Below, piece after piece: positions 56,301 to 64,000 of a DNA stretch of 64,000 nucleotides. Every line of letters begins with the position of its first letter. Position 1 is the first letter of the stretch. The notes under the pieces were generated by a model that ran no database searches, was not told where the DNA came from, and saw only the letters and a list, made by a program, of their open reading frames with translations. The stretch is from NCBI GenBank assembly GCA_010093705.1, contig MU006109.1, positions 62,001 through 126,000 on the forward strand, given 5' to 3'. This stretch comes from Patellaria atrata CBS 101060. Taxonomy: Eukaryota > Ascomycota > Dothideomycetes > Patellariales > Patellariaceae. Both the position numbers and the translations under genes were made by a program.

Positions 56301-58286
56301 TATGATTGCCCTGATGGGTGCCAGTGGAGCCGGTAAGACCACATTACTGAACACGTTGTCCCAACGACAAAGAATTGGGGTGGTATCCGGTTCAATGTTG
56401 GTGGATGGACAGGAACTAAAGCAAGATTTTCGACGTCGAACAGGGTAAGGACAGCCTCGAATGCACCAGTTTTGTTCGTACTGATCACTCTTTTAGATTT
56501 TGTGAGCAACAAGATGTAAGTGACCTAACGGCAACGGTCAGGGAGGCATTGGAATTCTCGGCGACCCTTAGACAGGACCGCACGATTCCCTACCGAGAGA
56601 AAATGGACTACGTTGAAAAGATAATCGACCTCTTGGAACTTCGCGATAGACAGGATGCTATTTTGAGTAGTCTTGATATTGAGCAGAGAAAGCGAGTCAC
56701 GATCGGTGTCGAGCTAGCGGCAAAACCCAGCCTTCTTCTCTTCTTAGATGTAAGCTTACTCCTAATTTCAGCCACCTTGAAGAACCAACTGACTTTCTCA
56801 AAAGGAGCCAACCTCTGGGTTAGACTCTAACAGTGCTTACTTAATTATCAAGTTCCTCCAAAAGCTCAGTCGAGCCGGCCAAGCTATCATTTGTACTATC
56901 CATCAACCTAGCTCTCTTCTTGTTCAACAGTTCGACATGATTCTCGCATTGAACCCTGGTGGCAACACATTTTACTTCGGCCCCGTTGGAAAGAATGGCG
57001 AGGATGTTATTAAGTACTTCGCCGACCGAGGCGTCCAATGTCCTCCCGACAAGAACATTGCAGAATTTATTCTCGAGACCGCGGCGAAAGGCGCAAAGGG
57101 TAAAGATGGAAGGAAGATTAAATGGAATGAAGAATGGAGAACTTCCGAGAATCACAAAGAAGTACTTGCAGAAATTGACCGTATTAACTCCACTCGCGAT
57201 AAAGCTGTACAAGGCAATACCCAACGACCCGAATACGAGTTCGCTGCACCAGTCTGGCTCCAAACCACCACGCTCACCCGCCGTATCTTCATCCAGTACT
57301 GGCGCGATTCGGCATACCTTTATGGGAAATTCTTCACCGCTGTAGTTATTGCCATCTTCAACGGCTTCACCTTCTACATGCTTGGTAACTCTATCTTAGA
57401 TATGCAGAACCGTATGTTTACCTCCTTCCTGATCCTGCTCATTCCTCCTACCGTCGTCAACGCTGTCGTCCCGAAGTTCTTTCAAAATATGGCAATCTGG
57501 CAGGCGCGTGAATTCCCATCGCGGATCTACGGATGGTTCGCTTTCGTCACGGCGCAGGTTGTTGCAGAGATACCCTGGGCCGTCATCACGGCGGTACTGT
57601 ACTTTCTCCTTTGGTACTATCCCACCGGCTTGCCAACCGATTCATCATCCGCAGGGTACGTCTTCCTAATGGTACTTCTCTTCTTTCTCTTCCAAACCAG
57701 CTGGGGTCAGTGGATTTGCGCCTTCGCGCCCTCCTTCACCGTTATCGCCAACGTTCTTCCCTTCTTCTTCGTCATGGTATCTCTCTTCAACGGCGTCATT
57801 AGACCCTGGGACCAGCTCCCGGCGATTTGGAGGTACTTCATGTACTATGCCAACCCCTCGACCTATTGGATCGGCGGTGTACTCGCTGCTACGCTTCCCG
57901 GTACTGCTGTCCAATGTACACCTGCAGAGACAGCAAATTTCAATCCACCTCCAAACATGACCTGCCAGGATTACGCGGGAAGTTTCGCGGTATCGGCAGG
58001 AGGATATTTCCTCAACCCGGACGCGAGAGCTGAATGCCAGTACTGCCCGTTTTCGGATGGAAGAGGTTACCTCCAGACCCTTAATATCAATGAAGACGAT
58101 AAGTGGAGGAACTTTGGAATCTTCCTTGCCTTCGTGATCAGTAATTGGGCGCTCGTGTATTTCTTCATCTGGACGGTGAGAATCAAGGGATGGTCGTTCG
58201 GGTTAGGATACGTGTTTGGAGCTTTGGGAAAGTTAGTGGATGATGTCAAAGGTATTTTCAAGAGGCAAAGTAAGGCAGAGGAGTAG
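53390..58286 (+). CDS. PDR-subfamily (ABCG) multidrug transporter
   Basis: Six exons (53390-54447, 54497-54620, 54677-55654, 55705-56444, 56497-56749, 56805-58286), all in phase, 1544 residues. The topology is (NBD-TMD)x2. NBD1 has the degenerate Walker [10 protein letters not shown] (Cys for Lys), signature [14 protein letters not shown] and [23 protein letters not shown]2 has canonical Walker [10 protein letters not shown], degenerate signature [12 protein letters not shown] and [13 protein letters not shown], completed across the last intron. This asymmetry is normal for fungal PDR pumps of the Snq2/Pdr12/Cdr1 group, which export drugs, weak acids or plant metabolites at the plasma membrane. 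The TMD2 lumenal loop has [20 protein letters not shown] and several cysteines. The N-terminus is acidic and Ser-rich. The ligand cannot be read from sequence. Confidence 0.95.
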
Positions 58287-59044
58287 ATAAGGTGAAGACA
58301 AGAGCCAAGGGGGCTCTTCATTTAAATGTGTTAATAGATAGATAGATTAATTGAAGTATTCCACGAAGCTACACCTACTTTTTTTCTTCCATATCCCATG
58401 ATGTTCCGGCCTTCGACTGTAGGTCAACCATATCCGGCCGCTAAGCCCTACCGGCGTCTCGTTTCCCCGGCAACCGATCTAAAACAACCATCTAATTGGT
58501 CAATTCTAACGTCAAGATTCTGCAGACGTTCGACGAAATATATTATTTCCTAATCAGGTATGGCGGTCCCTCAAGTTCTTATTGCAATATCTAACAAGAT
58601 ATCTGAGCGATATCTAAGCACTACCGGCACGACACAACCCGCCCACGAGGCGGATTTGATGATTATAGTACGGTTTGGATGCTGGAGAGACCTCACTGGG
58701 ATATAGTCAAGCATGACAGAAGTGATAGATGTAGTGCACCTTCCGCAATGTGCCTCTGTTTACTGAATGGCATCCCAGAAACGTTCAGTCAGTTGAAACC
58801 TGTATTTTTGCGTACCACTTTCCCTTTGCCCCTTCGATGATTGTCTCACGTGATGTAGACTTGGTGGATCAGGCAGGTGTTTCCATTTTCCATCAGTCTA
58901 GGCAATGGGGCATGAGTCTACACGGTTTCGTTGCTTATAAGTCCCTGTCCTTCTATGCTATCAAGCTATCCATATCCTCCATTGTAGGCCATTGTACGTC
59001 TCCCAATAACGGTAGAAGGCTAGCCCATTTTCCAAATCGCCATA
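58287..59044. other. Intergenic
   Basis: About 760 bp downstream of the ABC transporter. A plus-strand open frame at 58750-59088 has no coding character. Nothing else is seen. Confidence 0.4.
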
Positions 59045-59700
59045 TTATTCCACTGCCTTATCATGTATGTAGTCGAATTTCTCTCTGATAGATCCAGTCT
59101 GATACACAATAGTGCCGATGGTAACTATCCCACTGCCGACAACAGCAACTACCGACCCGACGCACGCGACGATGATTGCGTCATGTACGTCTATGAAAAA
59201 CAGTTAATGGGCAAGTAATATATACGTATAATCATCTAATATGTAGATATTGCGTTGGATTGAAAGTAGGTAATGTAGGTATCAGTCTTGGGTTGATTGT
59301 AGGCAATGTGGGAATACATACGCTGGGGGAGGGGAACATAGTCTTCCTTGATTGCTACTGAGTCTGGCGTAGGTCTGATGAGGCTTGGTGGTAAGGTATA
59401 ACCGCTTCTGAATCTTGAATAGCAGGTGTGATGGTATCCAGCTAAGAATGTAACGTATCAAGCGAGTCAAATGAGGCGTATAGAAGGAATTTTCCTACCA
59501 TAATGCTGTAGGGTAGGAGGGACGAGGTTGGAAGTATTTCTGGCGTTTGCCCTTATAATGAGTCGGGTGGCTCTTCCTTTCACTATTTACATTATCCATA
59601 AATTCTTCTACTCTCAGTTTTGATGGTGGCTTATTTTGCATCAATATTACTGTTTCTGCCGGCGCGGTTGAGGTAGAGTTGACGGCAGGTAGAGGTGCGT
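59045..59700 (-). CDS. Putative small membrane-protein gene, 5' structure unresolved
   Basis: The last exon (59190-59045) encodes HVHDAIIVACVGSVVAVVG and SGIVTIGTIVYQTGSIREKF, ending DYIHDKAVE: one strong transmembrane helix plus a short tail. Its 5' neighbour, joined across intron 59321-59191 with matching phase (C|AC), reads GYTLPPSLIRPTPDSVAIKE then DYVPLPQ. Further upstream, ~59700-59510 is open with ALPAVNSTSTAPA-like Ser/Thr/Pro text (APLPAVNSTSTAPAETVILM), KPPSKLRVEEFMDNVNSERK and RQKYFQPRPSYPTAL, ending at a GTAGGA donor. I could not find an acceptor between these two blocks that keeps frame without a stop, so the gene may have a further small exon or be decaying. No family recognised. 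Confidence 0.4.
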
Positions 59701-59957
59701 CTTAGTCAGCAGCATTTTGTCAATCATTTCCGCAAGCTCAAGTTAGAGATTTTTCATTAGGTATTCAAAATATTCGACGAGAACAATCAATTCCTTGTTA
59801 AGAGACAAAATATTCTCCAATTATTCTGAAACTATCGATATCTCCCTATTCCAAGCGTCTCTCATCCGCAAAACCCCGCTATCTCCCAAAGCATGCATAA
59901 GAATTTACCTACCTTAGCTCCACTAGACCTTTAACTACCTCAACCTTCGACACTCAC
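59701..59957. promoter_or_regulatory. Divergent spacer before PUS4
   Basis: About 260 bp, AT-rich, presumably holding the PUS4 promoter and possibly the first exon of the minus-strand small gene. Confidence 0.35.
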
Positions 59958-61232
59958 ATGCGCGGCCAAACAACCCGAATCCTCAACCTCATGGCCTCCG
60001 ACACCAAAATCTACGAAGGCGTCTTCGCAATCAACAAGCCCACCTCCATCTCCTCCGCTCAAGTTCTACGCGACCTCCAAAGGCACTTCAACCCCTCTTC
60101 TCTCTTCGCGCCCTGGCTCGAGCACGCCCGCGCAAAGCGCACCCAGGAATCGCGGTTTCAGAGACAACGGCGGCGGGAGAAAGGGCGTATACAGGTCAAA
60201 TTGGGCCATGGCGGGACCCTGGACCCGCTCGCAACGGGTGTGCTGATTACAGGCGTGGGATCGGGGACAAAGGCTCTCAGTCGGTTTTTGGAATGCACGA
60301 AGAGCTATGAGGCTGTGGTGTTATTTGGCGCGGCGACGGATACATATGATACCGAGGGGAAGGTTGTTGCGAGGGCGCCGTATTCTCACGTCACGCGAGA
60401 AGCGGTGGAGGCGGCATTGCAAAAGTTTAGAGGGAAGGGGATGCAAAGACCACCAGTGTTCAGCGCACTGAGAGTGGGCGGGAAGAGATTGTACGAGTAT
60501 GCCCGAGAGGGAGGGGCGATTCCGGAGATCAAGGAGAGGGAGGTCGATGTGCTGGAGCTGGAATTGGTGGAGTGGATGGAGCCCGGGACCCACGGATACA
60601 AGTGGCCTGAACGCGAAGCGGAGAAGGTGGAAAAGGAGGCTGCGAGTAAACTCATGAATATGGAAGAGGTGGAGGGCATCAGTCTGAAGACTCCACCACC
60701 CGATGAGCAACCAAATACGGTTGTATCAGACTCGCCGGATCTCAAACGGAAGAGGGAGGAGGGTTCAGTCGACGAGACCACAGATGATGCGGCGAAGAAA
60801 CTCAAGTCTGACACCGACACTAATACCGAGCGAACCTCTACAGCGCCGCAACCACAACTCGCAGATTCCATCCCATACCAACTCCCAGAATTGGCATCTG
60901 TATCCACGCCAGCTCCCCAGCCGCAAATCCAACCCCAGCCACCCGCCGCTCGCCTCCGCATGACCGTGACCTCTGGATTCTACGTGCGCAGCTTGTGCCA
61001 CGATCTCGGGCCCGCCGTGAAATCTCTTGGCATAATGGCTGCTCTAGTCCGGACGCGGCAAGGAGACTTCGAGCTAAGGAAGAACGTGCTAGAGTATGAT
61101 GATCTAGCTAAAGGCGAGGAGGTATGGGGAGAGAAAGTTAAGGGGATGCTTGAGGAATGGGACGAGAAGGAAAACGGGGGCGATAGAAGAAGTAGAAGTA
61201 GGTCGAGGGAAAGAGAGGCGGATATAGAGTAA
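59958..61232 (+). CDS. PUS4: tRNA pseudouridine-55 synthase Pus4 (TruB family)
   Basis: An intronless 424-residue protein. EGVFAINKPTSISSAQVLRD is TruB motif I. KLGHGGTLDPLATGVLI (81-97) is the catalytic motif, with nucleophile Asp89. KSYEAVVLFGAATDTYDTEG and RPPVFSALRVGGKRLYEYAR are the family's substrate-binding segments, and MTVTSGFYVRSLCHDLG is the late conserved block. Between ~235 and 320 there is a charged, Pro/Gln-rich insert, common in fungal Pus4. The C-terminus is Arg/Ser-rich (RRSRSRSRERE). Pus4 makes pseudouridine 55 in the T-loop of nearly all tRNAs, in nucleus and mitochondria, plus some mRNA sites. A second ATG at 59991 (MASDTKIYEGVF) could be a cytosolic/nuclear start, with the longer form targeted to mitochondria; this is inference. 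Confidence 0.92.
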   Translation: MRGQTTRILNLMASDTKIYEGVFAINKPTSISSAQVLRDLQRHFNPSSLFAPWLEHARAKRTQESRFQRQRRREKGRIQVKLGHGGTLDPLATGVLITGVGSGTKALSRFLECTKSYEAVVLFGAATDTYDTEGKVVARAPYSHVTREAVEAALQKFRGKGMQRPPVFSALRVGGKRLYEYAREGGAIPEIKEREVDVLELELVEWMEPGTHGYKWPEREAEKVEKEAASKLMNMEEVEGISLKTPPPDEQPNTVVSDSPDLKRKREEGSVDETTDDAAKKLKSDTDTNTERTSTAPQPQLADSIPYQLPELASVSTPAPQPQIQPQPPAARLRMTVTSGFYVRSLCHDLGPAVKSLGIMAALVRTRQGDFELRKNVLEYDDLAKGEEVWGEKVKGMLEEWDEKENGGDRRSRSRSREREADIE

Positions 61233-61444
61233 TACGGTAGCTATTGAGAGAGAGAGAAATGTTTAGCCTCGAGGCTTTGTATCATAGTTCTTCTATTTCC
61301 CATGTATATAAACTTGGATACCGGTTTGGCGTAGGAGCAAAAAGCTCGCACCACTAATGCTGTGTCATCTTGAGTGGTCTCGTTCATTTCAAATCATCAT
61401 AGGATACGTCAATCATCAATATCACCCAATTGTAAAAGTCACAA

Positions 61445-62955
61445 TCACAACCTCCCCTCTCCAACCATGCCCTCCAGCTCCTCCACGGCTCTCTCTTCCT
61501 CTTCTTCCACTTCTTCTCGATTCACCAAAATAAAGCTAAAGAAGACAATGATCGCGCCAATCCAGTACACAAAACCGGAAGACTGACCATGGATAATGAT
61601 CTGTCCGACCAGGGACACAGGGATAGTCAGGTTAAGGCCGACAGTCACGAGAAGTGGAGAGGTAAGCAGCAATGCGTATGCCCAGGAGAAATCAGAGATG
61701 ATAGACATAACTCCATTTGCCTGTTGGGTAAAATTAGCAATAGTACCCGCAAAGGAGTCAAAGAAGGGTACGCACAATCAAAATCTTCCAGACCGTCCCA
61801 GTAGGGGGTAAATCAAACCTCTCGATCCCCACCAAATGCAAAATAAAGAACCCCGGCCACAACATCGTGGTGTTGAACAAACCGACTAGGCCAAAGAAAA
61901 GCGGCATGTTCACTCTACTCTCATCCCCGACCCGCTTTTTCAGCATAACGATATACACTCCGTAGCAAAATGCGGAGAATACCGCCATGACGTCTCCCAC
62001 CGCCAGCTCTGCGGATGTCTTACTGGGGAAACTGCCTCTCGACTCATCATCCGTGCCGCCGGAGTCGACGAGACTGATCAACCCAACCCCGGCCAGTGAT
62101 AGCAAGACCCCAATAACTTTTCCTCTAGTGAAGCGCTCTACCCCGATGACGGAGCCGAGGATCAACGTCCAGATCGAGGAGGTCGAGGAGAGGATCGTCG
62201 AGGATGCGACGGTGGTGTAGGAAAGGCAAGCGGTCATGAAGTAGTTCGCGATGAACCAAAGGATGCTAAATCGGAGAGAGAGGTGTGCGGTTTCGGCTAG
62301 CGTGAGACCCTTGGGGATGCTTCTGCTATGAGAGAGGATGGGGAGGGCCGAGAGGGAGTCATCCATGTTTATGGTGGTGGAGGGGGTGCTTCCGCGGAGA
62401 CTGGTGGGTGGTTCGTCAGGTTTGAGGAAGGCCTCTGATTCTTCATTTTCGTCGGCAATCAGGTCGGATGAGGGAGAGGGGGCGTGAGGGGATGAGACTC
62501 TGGTTTGTAGGAGGTCTTGAAATGATGATATCGAATGTCGATGTTTTTGTATGTGGCGGAGTAGCATAGGGATTAGAGGACCGATGAAGAAGAGGGAGTT
62601 GAAGTAGGTCACGAAAAAGGGTTTAGAATATGTGTTATTGGCGAACACGCTCTGTGAATTTGACCATTAGCTCCGTAGTTTTCGCCGTTACGATTTATTA
62701 TCTTCCTTCTCTCCATGTATCTGATGGACTCACACTCGCCAAAAAGTTACCTCCAGTCCATAAGAGGACCACTAGTAGCATCAAAGTAACGCCCAAAGAA
62801 TGTCTAAAGCCCTTCTTCTTTGTAACGCTCTGCCATATTCTCCGCATCCGCCTTACTCTTTGAGACCCTATGTTTGAAGACCGCCATGAGTTCACATCCG
62901 TTGTCGAATAAGTCCTCGATGGATACCCATCCTGTAGAGTAGGTCTTATCGGCAT
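61445..62955 (-). CDS. SLC35F5/Thi74-type vacuolar membrane transporter (DMT superfamily)
   Basis: Three exons on the minus strand. Exon 1 starts MPIRPTLQDGYPSRTYSTTD (62955) and ends LLWTGGNFLAS; an ATG 11 codons upstream is possible. Exon 2 begins SVFANNTYSKPFFVTYFNSL, the family's most recognisable segment, followed by a long Ser/Pro-rich loop, then LSLRFSILWFIANYFMTACL, SSTSSIWTLILGSVIGVERF, KVIGVLLSLAGVGLISLVDS and VFSAFCYGVYIVMLKKRVG. Exon 3 starts ANGVMSIISDFSWAYALLLT and ends after GFVYWIGAIIVFFSFILV with an acidic tail. About ten helices. Yeast Thi74 and YML018C are vacuolar membrane proteins linked to thiamine; the substrate is unproven. The second intron (GTGCGT...CAACAG) keeps an open frame when retained only briefly. 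Confidence 0.85.
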
Positions 62956-63579
62956 TATGTATTTATGTTCTAGGTATTCACCGCGCAATATTTCTATTTG
63001 TTTTCGTACTAAGAGAGTCTCGTCGGGTTACCAGCGCGGTACTGGTCCTCCTTAGACATAGAGGATGCTGTGAGATAAACGAATGAGTGACATAGTAGTG
63101 TAGAATTCGGTTGCGCGAGATACAACGCTTCGGTGGGGGTGATCGGGTGAAATTGTGGTTAGAATAATGGTCGCAGAGATAAAACTAAGGTAGTTGAGAG
63201 GGGATTCGAGATGACGCGCATTTGCTCCAAGGTTCCGTCTGGTTTCCGAGCCCATCGCGCCAGACAAGGTATTCCTTACAACATCTACATGTCCACATTC
63301 ACTATTGATTGGAATACGAGTCGAAAGTACCGGCGTATAGTACAAGACTGTACACCGGTATGGGTAATTTGCGCGATACTTTCACAACTACTATCTACAG
63401 CGCCTACCAACTCCTGAAAACGAGGGATATACAAAACACCATCCGTTCGGCAGGACAGAAATCCCATCATTAGCGTACCCCTGTGTATGTAGTTTGCCCG
63501 GACGCCATTGCAATGATTGAAGCGAAGCCAAAAGAATCGAACCAAGCCAGCATGGTAGGAATCCTATGTTTGAAATGCA
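62956..63579. other. Intergenic
   Basis: About 620 bp between two minus-strand genes, including the SLC35F-type promoter. No recognisable feature. Confidence 0.4.
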
Positions 63580-63940
63580 TCAGCAGGCGCAGCCATCCCT
63601 ATCATTATCTAAGTTGATGGGTATCGTCTCTGGAAAGTCGGAATTGAAGTCGTTGTTTGCCTCTTCTTGGGCGAGGGCTTGTCGTGCAATCACTGGGAAC
63701 CGGTCAGAAAATATGAACATTCCGTTGGAACAGGGTATTGTTACCTTCAAATGCTTGCTCAACATTAACAGCTTCCTTTGCGCTAGTCTCGAAGTATGGA
63801 ATTCCTCCTTTAGATTGACAGAAGGTCATAGCTCGTTTTGACGAGATCTTAACTTTGATCAGCTTTGGTCGAAAGGTACGATGAATGTGGCCTACCATGC
63901 GCTTGCTCTCTTCGACGTCGATCTTGTTGCCAAGGACAAC
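63580..63940 (-). CDS. YPT7: Rab7-type GTPase Ypt7, C-terminal part (partial)
   Basis: Three exons of the 3' half lie in the window: 63940-63896 ([15 protein letters not shown], with the guanine-binding NKxD), 63847-63745 ([20 protein letters not shown], then [14 protein letters not shown], the SAK motif) and 63692-63580 ([20 protein letters not shown], ending DRDGCAC). The C-terminal CAC is the double-geranylgeranylation signal. Phases match at each junction. The rest of the G domain lies beyond base 64000. Ypt7 directs homotypic vacuole and late-endosome fusion through the HOPS tether, whose subunit Vps16 is encoded in this window; GGPP for its lipid anchor is made by the enzyme at the window's start. 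Confidence 0.95.
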
Positions 63941-64000
63941 CTAGCAATTTATCAGCTCGGTGTTCGGCGACGATAGAAATGCAATATTACAAATGGGAAG

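Noticed and set aside
58750-59088. 112-residue plus-strand ORF
   Set aside because: Overlaps the better supported minus-strand membrane-protein exon and has no coding character.

Overview
The window reads as a gene-dense contig of a filamentous ascomycete fungus. The evidence is short GT-AG introns of about 48-130 bp with CTAAC-type branch sites, many intronless long ORFs, fungal-specific families (PDR ABC transporter, CFEM, Prm10/ThrE, PTM1, Gpi11, Trm3, Bmt6) and small intergenic gaps. Protein flavour suggests Leotiomycetes, but that placement is a guess. Exon joins given here were read by hand from splice signals and reading-frame continuity.

Layout. 0-7 kb: 3' end of a geranylgeranyl diphosphate synthase (+), a ketopantoate-reductase-type dehydrogenase (-), a multi-exon von Willebrand A protein with a YGQQ-repeat tail (+), and the tRNA thiolation subunit Ctu2/Ncs2 (-) carrying a Gly-Asn hexanucleotide repeat. 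7-16 kb: PTM1-type Golgi membrane protein (+), translin (-), Gpi11/PIG-F (+), and a lineage-type nuclear protein with GGK repeats and a Myb/SANT-like domain (+). 16-25 kb: accessory stretch with a decayed gene, two small genes, a GPI-type secreted protein, and a carboxymuconolactone-decarboxylase-like protein. 25-39 kb: Bmt6 rRNA methyltransferase (+), transketolase (-), CFEM membrane protein (-), Prm10-like ThrE transporter (+), secreted M6 metalloprotease (-). 39-43 kb: a gene-poor 3.7 kb with a 97-bp direct duplication carrying a hairpin. 43-64 kb: Trm3 tRNA methyltransferase (-), kinesin-3-type motor (+), Vps16 (-), PDR-type ABC transporter (+), a small membrane-protein gene with unresolved 5' structure (-), Pus4 pseudouridine synthase (+), SLC35F-type transporter (-), and the 3' end of Ypt7/Rab7 (-).

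How the genes relate. There is no biosynthetic cluster or defence system. Two functional themes recur: RNA modification (Ctu2, Bmt6, Trm3, Pus4) and endomembrane traffic (Vps16 and its GTPase partner Ypt7, PTM1, Gpi11, kinesin). Strands alternate, so most genes have their own promoters, several of them divergent. The least explained material is the GGK-repeat protein, the decayed gene at 16.7-18.4 kb, the small genes at 18.8-19.5 kb and 59.0-59.7 kb, and the 39.4-43.1 kb gap. I found no convincing tRNA, rRNA, CRISPR or intact transposable element.
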